Shown one piece after another: positions 23,817 through 34,925 of a stretch of DNA of 64,000 bases (within the stretch, counting starts at the first letter, position 1; each line of letters starts with the position of its first letter). Made by a program: the position numbers and the translations under genes. Source of the DNA: Haematococcus lacustris. Lineage: Eukaryota; Chlorophyta; Chlorophyceae; Chlamydomonadales; Haematococcaceae. The notes under the pieces are model-generated. The model did no database searches and was not told where the DNA came from. It was given only the letters and a program-made list of their open reading frames with translations. The DNA lies in assembly GCA_030144725.1 (NCBI GenBank), contig JASKMD010000019.1, positions 431,596 through 495,595 of the forward strand, given 5' to 3'.

Positions 23817-23966
23817 CTATGCAGACACATAGCAATGCAAGGGGCAGAGGCACGGCACCCTATGCAGTGAGGCCCCCAGCGGCTGTCAGCAAGGATCCTA
23901 AGTTGCAGGTACTTCAGCTGTGGAAGCACATGCCATGCACCAGTTTCGCAGCAGCAGCAGCAACAA
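16793..23966. repeat. Tandem array of 1,746-bp units (about 4.1 copies)
   Basis: The same sequence recurs exactly 1,746 bases apart. For example, the landmark CGGTCCTCCTATGCAGACAC starts at 18571, 20317, 22063 and 23809, and the partial first unit at 16821 is 1,750 bases before. Units differ by only a handful of substitutions (for example AAGGTTGC in the two lower units against AAGGGTGC in the two upper units), so the expansion is very recent. Each unit contains five exons of TIR gene C, read on the minus strand. Confidence 0.97.
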
Positions 23967-24649
23967 TAGCATGATGCACATGTCCTACATCAACCCAGTT
24001 TGTTTGCATGCTTTTTTTAGATGCACCTGCTTGGATTGCTTCTGTACCGTAATCACCAACAATGAAAATGAGCAGCTGGCAGTGGGCAACCGTGAGGCTC
24101 CCTGGCTAATCTACACTACACCCTTCACAACAGCACACCGTTAGTGGCCACATCACTGCTGTTGGTGTGACATTCAGCCGCTGTCAGCTTGCACCTTGAG
24201 CTGTGCTCCTGGACTCTCAGCAGGCATCCCCATCACCTCCTGCGCCGCCGCTGGCACAGCCGACCTTTCTGGAGCATTGCTGGGCGCAGGCACCTTTGTC
24301 ATCACCTGCGCGTCACAAGACCACATGCGCATGTAGCACCCCTGACGCTCAGGTGCTGATCAGACTACCTTAGGTGTCCAGACCTGTCAGGGTGTAGACA
24401 CTGCACACAAGGCAGGGAGTAGAGGATGTGGGCAGGTATGTGCAAGCAAGTGGCCGAGAATGGACCCATGTGCAGTCCATGTGCACCATCACTGAGCAAC
24501 CCATGCCTCTCCAGGTCCACTGCAGATGCATTGGGACATGCGGATATAGCAACAAGCAAACCATGCATCCAGAAGCCCTGCCTCCATCATTGCTGGTTCG
24601 CCGGGTGGAGAGGCCCTGAGGCATGAAGGTGTAGTACACGGCTCAATGC
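23967..24649 (-). repeat. Diverged cassette segment upstream of gene C array
   Basis: Homologous to the 1,746-bp unit but clearly older. It contains an open phase-0 exon (low end 24195, donor GTGCAA) coding NAPERSAVPAAAQE, matching NPPERWPAVAAAQE of the recent units. A near-identical copy lies at about 27.03-27.71 kb. The conserved protein alongside diverged introns argues that this exon is, or was, translated. Confidence 0.55.
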
Positions 24650-26879
24650 CTATATGAATGCAGCGGCCTTATTCAGCTGTCCCTCCTGCATGAGTGCAAG
24701 GACCTTGATGAAGGAGTGTGTCCACACAACAGACACATTGGTGCATGTACACCTATATCTATGCGCTTCTGTTCACACTACAGACACCAATAAGGTGCAT
24801 GTACACAAATACCTCCTCAGATGGTGAAGCCTGTGACAGGTTGCAATCAGGTTGCTTGTTGCGTTGACCTTGAAGCGGTGGAAGACTTTGATGCTGCAAA
24901 AGGCAAAGGTCAAGCAGCAATGCTTCCTTGACCGTCTCAATCACGTAGGCTCTGCTACCAGGGCAACGGTGAGACATGACACACCTTATGTTTCTTCTGT
25001 GTTGCAAGACTCCTCAATTGCAATTTCCTTCCACATCCTTGAGGCTGCATGGTGAGTGACCCATGCATTGGTGCAGGCCTTGTTGTGCATACCCTTTTAC
25101 CCATGCATAATCTCTCCTCCATGTCAGGCCCACCGCACCTGCATGTCGAAGAACGGCACATTCTTTTTTTCTTTTTGATCCTTGCTTGTGGTAGGAAGCT
25201 CTGCTGCTGCTGGTGAGGGTCGCGAGGAAAGCGAGGGAGGTGGTGAGGGAGACGAGCAATGCGTGGAAAGTGAGGGGTTTGAGCGAGTAGGTGCTGTCGC
25301 CTCTGCGTCCAGCTTCTCTCTGTTGTCATCTTCATTGCCAGACTCCCCCACTCCCTCTTCATCATCAACCACCCCCTCCTCCTCTTCCTACATGTACATC
25401 ACCACACACAATGTGTACATGCAGGAACTCCTCTGTGTACTCCTACTCCTCAATCGCACTTTCCTCCTACACCCTTTGGGCGGGCTGCGTTTGGTAGCAT
25501 GAGGTGGCACCCTTGGTTCCTTAGCAGGCATCCCCGTCGCCTCCTGCGCCGCTGCCACAGCTGGCCACCTCTCTGGAGGATTGCTGGGCGCACACCAGGT
25601 CTTGCCCCATCCCTACTATCATCACCAGTCAGTGCAGAACGTCAAGTCCACAAGCACCGCCCACCGACCCATGTGCAGACCATGCAATCTCCGCCAGCAT
25701 TGAGCTGCACATGCCCCTTCATGGCCACTATACACCTTTGCTGCCCACCTAGGCGTGTCATGCAGTGAGATGTAGCAACAAGCAAACCATGCATCCAGAA
25801 GCCGTACCTCCTCCAAGGCCGCTTTGCCAAGTGGAGAAAGAGGCTCAGTGCCTGGGAGCCTTCCTCCAGCCACGCGCTCAGCTAGCATAGGCTCACTGGC
25901 CTCCTTGTTGTTGGGGGAACTAGATCCAGCGGCCTTCATCAGCTGTCCCACCTGCATGAGTGCAAGAGGCACCTCTATGCGCCTCTGTTCACACAACAGA
26001 CGCCAATAAGGTGCATGTACAACATACCTCATCAGATGGTGTAGCCTGTGACAGGGTGCCATAAGGTTGCTTGATGCGTTGCCATAGAATCGGTAGAAGA
26101 CTTGGACGCTGCAAAAGGCAAAAGTCAGGCAGCAATGCTTCCTTGACCGTCCCAGTCACATAGACTCTGCTACCCAAATGCACCGGTGAGACATGATGTA
26201 CCCTCTTCTTCTTCTTCTTCTTCTTTCTCTGTGTATTCCTACTCCTTCATCGCACTTTCCATCTACATCCTGTGGGCTGGGTTGGTAGCGTGAGGTGGCA
26301 CCCCTGTACCAAGACCTATACTGAGTGACCCATGCATCCATGCAGGCCCTTCTTTGCGTACCCTTCTACCCATGCACAACCTTTCCTCAATGTCAGGCCC
26401 AGCGCACCTGCTCGTCGCAGAGTGACACTGTACTTTTGAACCTATGATCCATGAATGCGTTAGGAAGCTCTGCTGCTGCTGACGCGGGTCGCGAGGAAAG
26501 TAAGGGTCGCGAGGAAAATGAGGGTCCCGAGGAAAATGAGGAAAGCGAGGATAATGCGTGAAGCGAGGGATGTGACGAGGGAGACAAGCGATGTGGGGGG
26601 ATTGAGGGGGTTGAGCTTGGCCTGTCATTGGTCCACTCTGCGCCCAGCACCTCCCTGTCATCATCTTCATCCGCAGTCTCGCGCTCCTCGTCCTGCATGC
26701 ACAGCACCGCACACACTGTGTGCAAGGTCGACTGTACCACCAGCCAGCACCCGCTCACCACTTAGGCTGTACCATCATTGAGTACATGCACACCCTACGT
26801 CGGGCCTCGCGTAGGATCTGTCACCAAAATGCATGGGTGAGACAAGCTCAGGGCCTCTGGTTTTGCTGTACCGGTCCTC
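24650..26879 (-). pseudogene. Cassette-only TIR-gene remnant X (no TIR exons)
   Basis: Exons recognisable by homology, high to low: 26879-26799, 26692-26408, 26108-26028, 25951-25808, 25387-25139, 24893-24813, and 24685-24650, which ends in TAG. The first four match the 1,746-bp cassette. The last three match the tails of TIR genes A and B. At about 25510 the cassette's 34-codon exon is cut and joined to intron sequence of the other type, so this is a recombinant of two tail types. I found no TIR exons and no start codon for it. It could be a relic, or exons used by a neighbouring transcript. Confidence 0.5.
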
Positions 26880-27713
26880 CTATGCAGACACACAGCATTG
26901 CAAGGGGCAGAGGCACGGCACCCTATGCAGTGAGGCCCCCAGCGGCTGCCAGCAAGGATCCTAAGTTGCAAGTACTTCAGCTGTGGAAGCACATGCCATG
27001 CACCAGTTTTGCAGCAGCATCAACAAGAGCATGATGCACATATCCCAACATCAACCCAGTTTGCTTACATGCTTTCTTCTGATGCACCTGCTTGGATTGC
27101 TTCTGTACCGTAATCACCAACAATGAAAATGAGCAGCTGGCAGTGGGCAACCGTGAGGCTCCCTGGCTGATATACACTGCACCCTTCACAACAGCACACC
27201 GTTAGTGGCCACATCACTGCTGTTGGTGTGACATTCAGCCGCTGTCAGCTTGCACCTTGAGCTGTGCTCCTGGACTCTCAGCAGGCATCCCCATCACCTC
27301 CTGCGCCGCCGCTGGCACAGCCGACCGCCTTTCTGGAGCATTGCTGGGCGCAGGCACCTTTGTTATCACCTGCGCGTCACAAGACCACATGCGCATGTAG
27401 CACCCCTGACGCTCAGGTGCTGATCAGACTACCTTAGGTGTCCAGACCTGTCAGGGTGTAGACACTGCACACAAGGCAGGGAGTAGAGGATGTGGGCAGG
27501 TATGTGCAAGCAAGTGGCCGAGAATGGACCCATGTGCAGTCCATGTGCACCATCACTGAGCAACCCATGCCTCTCCAGGTCCACTGCAGATGCATTGGGA
27601 CATGCAGATATAGCAACAAGCAAACCATGCATCCAGAAGCCCTGCCTCCATCATTGCTGGTTCGCCGGGTGGAGAGGCCCTGAGGCATGAAGGTGTAGTA
27701 CACGGCTCAATGC

Positions 27714-29842
27714 CTATATGAATGCAGCGGCCTTATTCAGCTGTCCCTCCTGCATGAGTGCAAGGACCTTGATGAAGGAGTGTGTCCACACAACAGACAC
27801 ATTGGTGCATGTACACCTATATCTATGCGCTTCTGTTCACACTACAGACACCAATAAGGTGCATGTACACAAATACCTCCTCAGATGGTGAAGCCTGTGA
27901 CAGGTTGCAATCAGGTTGCTTGTTGCGTTGACCTTGAAGCGGTGGAAGACACTGATGCTGCAAAAGGCAAAGGTCAAGCAGCAATGCTGCCTTGACCATC
28001 TCAATCACGTAGGCTCTGCTACCAGGGCCACGGTGCCATGACATACCTGATTCTTTTTCTTCTGTGTTGCAAGACTGCTCAATTGCAATTTCCTTCCACG
28101 TCCTTGAGACTGCGTTGGTAGCATGAGGTGGCACCCCATGAGTGAACCATGCATTGATGCAGGCCTTATTGGCATACCCTTCTACCCATGCATGACCTCT
28201 TCTCCATGTCAGGCCCAGCGCACCTGCATATTGAAGAACGGCACAATCTTTTTTACTTTTTCATCCTTTCTTGTGGTGGGAAGCTCGGCTGCTGCTGGTG
28301 AGGGGCGCGAGGAAAGCGAGGGAGATGTTGAGGGAGACGAGCGATGCAAGGAAAGTGAGGGGGGCTCCTCTGCGTCCGGCATCGTTCCGTCGTCATCTTC
28401 ATCGCCAGACTCCCACACCCTCTCTTCATCATCAATCAAACACTCCTCCTCTTCCTGCATGTAAATCACCACACACAATGCGGGCTTCATCTGTACACTC
28501 CTACTCCTCAATCGCACTTTCCTCCTACATCCTTGGGCTGCGTTGGTAGCGTGAGGTGGCACCCCTGTACCAAGACCTGTAATGAGTAATCCATGCATCC
28601 ATGCAGGCCCTTCTATGCGTACTCTTCTACCCATGAATAACCTCTCCTCCATGTCAGGCCCAGCTCACCTGCATGTCGCAGAATGACACTGTTCTTTTAA
28701 ACCTTGGATCCTTGATTGCGATAGGAAGCTCTGCTGCTGCTGACGAGGGTCGCGAGGAAAGTGAGGGAGGTGAGCGATGCGGGGGGGTTGAGGGGATCCC
28801 GTCCGGCATCTCCCTGTCGTCATTTTCATCCTCAGTCTCCCATTCCTCCTCGTCCTGCATGCACAGCACCGTACACACTGTGTGCAAGGTCGACTGTACC
28901 ACCAGCCATCACCTGCTCACCACTTAGGCTGTACCATCAGTGTGTACATGCACACCATACCTCGCGCTTGAAAGCCTCAGTCAACACCACATCCAGCTCC
29001 GCCACAATGTCACAGTTACAGCACTCGAATGGCAGGCCACCTCTTGGCACGTGTGGCAGTCGGTTTTTGTAGCTTGCAGCAAAAGAGAGGGGGAACTTGC
29101 CACTGTGAGGCACATGAGGCGTGTGGGGCACAGTGGGCTAGCAGGGCTTCATGTCATGGTCTACAAATTGTGTGGCATGAGGTGACAGCATGTCACAGCA
29201 AAGTCATCGCATGCTACTGTGAGCCCGTGTGATTCTCAGGCATACCTGTGCCACACCACCAGTATTCGCTTCTGCTGCTCCATTGCAAAGTCAATTGCCC
29301 TGCGGTGACATCAACATCCTAAAGCATGGCCAATGTCGACTGTCTGTACATGTAGCCTGTCTGTACAGCTGAAAGACTACCAAGCTCACTCCATCATGCC
29401 TTCTCGGCATTCCTTGGTGTATATGGGTACAAAGACCCTGCATCTGTTGATATTCTCCTTCTTCCAATGACCCCAGTAGCCATCTACAGCCAGGCAACGC
29501 TCCTTCGACTATCAACGAGCGTGTTAGCTGAATAAAAAAACATGCAGCAACAGCTTCCTACCGACGTCAATATCACCGCAAGAGAGGCCCGATTCCTCCA
29601 GAGCTGTACGACAGTTTAGCATAAGTCTGTAAACCCCATACCTGCACGTAGCGTGCTGACATGAGACACACTCGATCAGCAGGTCTGCCACGTCGTTCCT
29701 CGCACCCATAGCCAAACAAAACATCTGTATTATCTGGTACTGAGGGTGGTGAAGGAGCAGATCGAGGATAGGGAACCACTCGCCCTTCGCGAAAGGGTGG
29801 TAAATCCCAGCCACCTGAGTCGTCTGAGCACCCGCAGCCCAT
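27714..29842 (-). CDS. TIR gene B: N-terminally lipidated TIR-domain protein, 353 aa
   Basis: Exons: 29842-29670, 29626-29562, 29483-29390, 29299-29246, 29102-28961, 28854-28669, 28454-28224, 27957-27877, 27749-27714 (TAG). All phases agree and the total is 1,062 nt. The N-terminus MGCGCSDD has Gly2 and Cys3/Cys5, the pattern of N-myristoylation plus S-acylation, so plasma or endo-membrane anchoring is likely. TIR landmarks: VLFGYGCEER, MLNCRTALEESGLSCGDIDV, HWKKENINRCRVFVPIYTKE, MMEAIDFAMEQQKRILVVWHS (Glu at the NADase position) and PRGGLPFECCNCDIVAELD. The TIR is followed by two acidic/Ser-rich exons (about residues 143-291) and a short tail. Weakest points: the exon 1 donor (GTGTCT), and the stop in the last exon, which I take as the true end. 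Genes A and X end the same way. Confidence 0.7.
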
Positions 29843-31364
29843 TACTGCGTACAATGAGACTGCGAGTCGAGAGTCAGCCCATGTCTAAATGGCTCATGTC
29901 TATTGTTTTCTCACTTGGGAAGCTCAGCCTGGCTGGCTTGCTGGCTGACATCAACAGTCTATTGTATTCTCTCTTCTCCCTTACATTGATCAGCAAACCG
30001 ACAACAAAAACAAGTGGAAGGGCAGCGCCAAGCAGAAGGTCACCCCCTGCCTCCATCATTGCTGGTTCGCCGGGTGGAGAGGCCCTGAGGCATGAAGGTG
30101 TAGCACACGGCTCAATGCCTATATGGATGCAGCAGCCTTATTCAGCTGTCCCTCCTGCATGAGTGCAAGGACCTTGATGAAGGAGTGTGTCCACACAACA
30201 GACACATTGGTGCATGTAGACCTATATCTATGCGCTTCTGTTCACACTACAGACACCAATAAGGTGCATGTACACAAATACCTCCTCAGATGGTGAAGCC
30301 TGTGACAGGTTGCAATCAGGTTGCTTGTTGCGTTGACCTTGAAGCGGTGGAAGACACTGATGCTGCAAAAGGCAAAGGTCAAGCAGCAATGCTTCCTTGA
30401 CCGTCTCAATCACGTAGGCTCTGCTACCAGGGCAACCGTGAGACATGACACACCTTATGTTTCTTCTGTGTTGCAAGACTCCTCAATTGCAATTTCCTTC
30501 CACATCCTTGAGGCTGCATGGTGAGTGACCCATGCATTGGTGCAGGCCTTGTTGTGCATACCCTTTTACCCATGCATAATCTCTCCCCCATGTCAGGCCC
30601 ACCACACCTGCATGTCGAAGAACGGCACAGTCTTTTTTACTTTTTGATCCTTGCTTGTGGTAGGAAGCTGGTGAGGGTCGCGAGGAAAGTGAGGAAGGTG
30701 GTGAGGGAGACGAGCAATGCGTGGAAAGTGAGGGGTTTGAGCGAGTATGTGTTGTCTCCTCTGCGTCCGACTTCTCTCTGTTGTCATCTTCATTGCCAGA
30801 CTCCCCCACTCCCTCTTCATCATCAAGCACCCCCTCCTCCTCTTCCTACATGTACATCACCACACACAATGTGTACATGCAGGAACTCCTGTGTGTACTC
30901 CTACTCCTCAATCGCACTTTCCTCCTACACCCTATGGGCTGCGTTGGTAGCGTGAGGAGACACCCTTGTACCAAGACTTATATTGAGTGACCCATGCATC
31001 CATGCAGGCCCTTCTATGCATACCCTCCATTTCAGGCCTAGCACACCTGCATGTCAGAGAATGATACCGCCTTTTTCAATCTCTGATCCTTGATCGCAGT
31101 AGGAAGCTCTGGTGGGAGGGTCGCGAGGAAAGTGAGAGCTGCGAGGAAAGTGAGGGAAGCGAGGGAAGTGGTGAGGGACACAAGCTATGCGAGAGGATTG
31201 AGGGTGTTGAGCTTGTCCTGTCATCGGTCGACTCCAGCATCTCCCTGTCATCCTTTTCATCCGCAGTCTCCGACGACTCCTCGTCCTGCATGCACAGCAC
31301 CGCACACACTGTGTGCAAGGTCGACTGTACCACCAGCCAGCACCCGCTCACTACTTAGGCTGTA

Positions 31365-31402
31365 CCATGAGTACCATGAGTACCATGAGTACCATGAGTA
31401 CA
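31365..31402. repeat. ATGAGTACC minisatellite
   Basis: Four tandem copies of a 9-10 bp ATGAGTACC unit, in the intron after the TIR exons of gene A. Confidence 0.85.
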
Positions 31403-32172
31403 TGCACACCCTACCTCGTGCTTGAAAACCTTGGTCAATACCCCATCCAGCTCCTTTACGACATCACAGTTACAGTGCAGAAGCGGTAGGCCACCCCTTG
31501 GCACACGTGGCAGTCCATGTTTGTAGTTTGCAGCAAAAAAGAAGGGGAACTTGCCACTGTGTGGCACATGGGGCGCACAACCACAGTGAGCCCCAACAAT
31601 GCAGGCCGGCGTTCTAAGCCTTGCGCGGAGCTCACAAATGCAGTGGGCTGGCAGGGCTACCTGTCATGGTCTAAAAGCCTGCCATGAGGTGACAGCATGT
31701 CACAGCAAAGCATTGCAAGCCCACGTGAGTATCATGCATACCTGTACCACACTGGCAGTATGTCACAGCACGTCATCGCATGCTACTGTGAGCCCATGTG
31801 GTTTTCAGGCATACCTGTGCCACACCACCAGTATTCGCTTCTGCTGCTCCATTGCAAATTTAATTGCCCTGTGGTGACATCAACATCCTAAAGCATGGCC
31901 AATGTCGGCTATCTGTACATGTAGCCTGTCTGTACAGCTTAAAGACTACCAAGCTCACTCCATCATGCCTTCATGGCATTCCTTGGTGTATATGGGTACA
32001 AAGACCCTGCATCTTTTGATGTCGTACTTCTTCCAATCACTCAACCCTGTCGGCAATGTACGCAGCGCAGGCTTTAAGGTGTCGTGACTGCGCTGTCGAA
32101 GCAACCCAAACAAAGACCACGTCCAAAACGTCAATGGCCCGACATGTCCCGACATGGCCCGAAATGGCTAGC

Positions 32173-33404
32173 CTACGAAGCCTCATACTTAGCCGCAAAC
32201 CTCCTTATCTCCCTCCCTGCACGTTGAAGCTGGGCAATCGTGTACTTGACGAACGGCTTGGTCGCAGTTGCTTGCCTACTGGGGCAATGATAGTAGCTGT
32301 GACGGAGCCAATCTCCGCCCCATATGTAGGCCTCCAACATGTCGTCCTCGCGGTCGATCCAGCAGGTAGCGCAGGGTGCATTGCTGGGTGGAGTGGCGTT
32401 GCGGTGGCTTATGCTGTGGCTTTTGCCGCGGTTGGCTTTGGCGTAGGTGTTGCCAGGATTCCCCTTGTTCCCCATGTTGCCATTCCTCACAGTGCCACGA
32501 CCAGGACACTTGAGGGGCCCACTCCAGGCAGGCTGACCAGCTGGGAGCACTAAGGATTGGAGTTGGTCTGATGGAAGGGGGGGGGACAAGGACACCATGG
32601 CGGTCACCAAGGCAGCCGGTGTGGTGTGGTGGCCCTTGACCTCCATCATCAGGCTGACCATGACGGCATTGCCATGGTCACCTGCGCACACACACCAACC
32701 ACGCACCATGAACAATGCACACACACACACACGCACCATGAACAATGCACACACACACACACACACACATGCACACACACACACCCACTTGGCACGGAAT
32801 GCTCCAACACGCTCTTGTCCTGTTGGCATAGCACACCCATCATCATGGGTGTGGCGCAGTACACCGCTGGCCCATCCCCCAGGTGGATGATGCCCACATC
32901 ACTCGACCCCTGCAGTCAATTCACCGCCAACCTGTGTTAATGCTCCACCTTCCTCACCAATGCTCCACCCTATAATAATGCGCCCACCTTGGTGCGGAAA
33001 CAAAGGCTTCCCGCGTTGCCCTGGCTCCCTTGACGGCCGACCACGAGAAGCTCAAACTTGCGTGTCTGACCGTCGCTGTGCCACCGCAAGCCCGCGTGCA
33101 TGAAGCGGCCGTAAGCAAAGGAGTGTACAACGTTGCCTCCGACACTACAGTCCTCAACTTTGCAGCGAAAATCGGCTATCTCTGGGTGAGAAACCGGCAC
33201 GCGGACACTGATGTTGACTGTGCCAACATTTGTAAGGTCAGGCAACTTGCTAAAGAAATCCGGGCTGAGGAAGCTGACTTTCCCGTAGGCTAATCCGCCT
33301 TCCATCCAGTCAGGCACTAACCCGTTATACCAATGGCGCGGGGCCATGCCGCGTTGCCACGCGTTGTACCTGGACCCGGATGCCGGGCACACATACGTCC
33401 GCAA
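32173..33404 (-). CDS. Unknown gene-like insert inside an intron of TIR gene A
   Basis: Three open stretches on the minus strand look like exons of one unknown gene. They are 33404-32988 (WYNGLVPDWMEGGLAYGKVS, FMHAGLRWHSDGQTRKFEL; donor GTGGGC), about 32912-32800 (GIIHLGDGPAVYC), and about 32683-32173 (GRGTVRNGNMGNKGNPGN, CATCWIDREDDMLEAYIW, FVKYTIAQLQRAGREIRRFA). I recognise no family. The third part has a Gly/Asn-rich basic stretch followed by paired cysteines. Gene B lacks this DNA at the same intron. Copies of a CATTGGAAGAAG-like exon sequence flank it near 33440 and 32035. It may be a transposon-borne gene. Exon joins are not fully resolved. Confidence 0.35.
32716..32785. repeat. (CA)n microsatellite
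   Basis: Dinucleotide CA runs with two CACCATGAACAATG interruptions, between open stretches of the insert in TIR gene A. Confidence 0.9.
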
Positions 33405-33777
33405 GCATTATTTTGGCCTGGTAAGGTAGCCACCTACGGCTTCTCCTTCTTCCAATGACCCCAGTAGCCACCTACGGCTAAGCAACGCTCCTTTGACCGC
33501 CAACGAGCGTGTTAGCTGAATGAAACATGCAGCATAACAGCTTCCTACCGACATCGATATCACCGCAAGAATAGCCCAGGCGCCTCAGAGCTGAAGGCCA
33601 TCCCCTCGCCTCATCCCCATCAGCAGGTATGCCACGTCGTTCCTCGCACCCTCTTCCAAACAAAACCTCTGGATAATCACCTAGCACTGATGGTGGAGGA
33701 GCAATTCGAGGATAGGGAACGACTCGCGGCTTCGCGATTCGCGGTTCACCAGAGTCATCTAAGCACCAGCAGCCCAT

Positions 33778-34925
33778 TGATGCGTACAGTAAGACTGCGA
33801 GTGAAGCGTCCTTTCCTTATTCATTAAGCTTGCCATTTTGTCCGGTTGATCAAGCCATTAGCCGGGTCAGGGTGAGGGTGGGCGTGAGGGGGGATGTGTG
33901 TGAGTTGGATCATGCATAGAGTAAGAAAACAGTCCCGTCTAGGTAAGGGACACAGTACCACCAGCCACTACCCTGATGTGGATAAGTGGAGATACAGGGT
34001 ACTACCCTGATGTGGATAAGTGGAGATACAGGGTTCCCTGTGTATACCAGGGTGGTCAGTAACGCCTCCCTGGGTTGGCTCATTGTGGCTCCAGGAACAT
34101 TACTGGTTCTGGCTCTTTATGGCTTCAAGGACATTAGTGAGTCTGCATCCTTAACGTTGCAGCCATGAGAGTGCATCTGACGAAGAGGGTTAGGAGGGCT
34201 ATACGTGTGCACGTTGGTGAGTGTCATTTCAAGATGCTGTGTGTGACTTCCTGTCCTACTTGCACAGGTCAAACCCATGAAACTGCCGGGCTATGTGTGT
34301 AGCCGGCATCATAGGAAAAAGGTGTCATAGACTGAGGCAGTCCTGCATTGTCATGCAGGGTCTCAATGCACGTCCATTCCTCGGACCCTGCCACATGCGC
34401 CCTCACAACTTGCCCAATGGTAACTAGCCAGCACATACCTGTCCAGCTCCTTACAAAAGGCAATACAAACCACCACGAGGCCCGAACCTGCATAGCTGAC
34501 ACTGAGCAACGCTTACAACACACCATTACTCAGGCCCCTGTGACCCTCACCAACAACAGAGGCAGCCAGGTGCAGACATGGTACTAAACAACACATAGGC
34601 TCTGGCACGGGGGAGGCTGCCTGGGTGGCCAGCAGCCCATGAGCTGGGCCACCATGCCAGCTCAGCCAGGCTGGCTATGTAAGGGCGCACACCCCACCCT
34701 AAGCACGCCCTTTTCTATCAAGCTGCTGCATGCTGACTATGTGTAACCAACCCCTTCCTGCCTTATGGCTCAAACTGTGGCGGCTGCTCCTCAGCAGGTA
34801 CTTCGCGCTTCATGAAATGATGCGAGCTCCCTACTCATGGCTGACCCTGCCTGCCTGCCTGGGCAGCTCAGGCTAGGGCTCCTGCCCGCTAGCTGCGCCC
34901 ACGCCTACCTATTGCCCCTACTCAT
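33778..34925. other. Intergenic: TIR A 5' flank and 3' flank of the helical-repeat gene
   Basis: No gene seen. It holds the upstream region of TIR gene A, a perfect 34-bp tandem duplication (33967-34034) and minus-strand TGTAA motifs (TTACA at 34451-34455 and 34513-34517), placed 410-475 bases past the stop of the helical-repeat gene. Confidence 0.55.
33967..34034. repeat. Perfect 34-bp direct tandem duplication
   Basis: The segment starting ACTACCCTGATGTGGATAAG and ending ATACAGGGT occurs twice back to back. Confidence 0.95.

Larger units (their letters stand above)
30119..33777 (-). pseudogene. TIR gene A: paralogue of gene B, frameshifted in its tail
   Basis: Exons by homology to gene B: 33777-33549 (starts MGCWCLDD), 32046-31959, 31868-31815, 31556-31415 (complete TIR, SGKFPFFFAANYK to FKHE), then tail exons 31285-31047 and 30845-30608 and the TAG-ending exon 30154-30119. 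The TIR exons are in phase. The first tail exon is 239 nt and the second 238 nt, where intact relatives are multiples of three. Each lost part of a CAG-rich stretch before AGCTTCCTA. The first shift leads to a TGA inside the exon. The protein may therefore end soon after the TIR, or the phase-0 exon may be skipped. A minus-strand TGTAA (29981-29985) lies 134 bases past the final TAG. The first intron is 1.5 kb and carries an insert (32173-33404). Confidence 0.6.

Noticed and set aside
18419..23974. Plus-strand open frames repeated in each 1,746-bp unit (105-130 residues, with QQQQQ and similar)
   Set aside because: They are antisense to the phase-0 cassette exons. The protein-level conservation with TIR genes A and B and the splice sites are all on the minus strand.
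16793..31400. CRISPR-like or satellite interpretation of the repeated region
   Set aside because: Units are 1.7 kb, contain phased exons and introns, and no short direct repeats with unique spacers occur. This is eukaryotic nuclear DNA.
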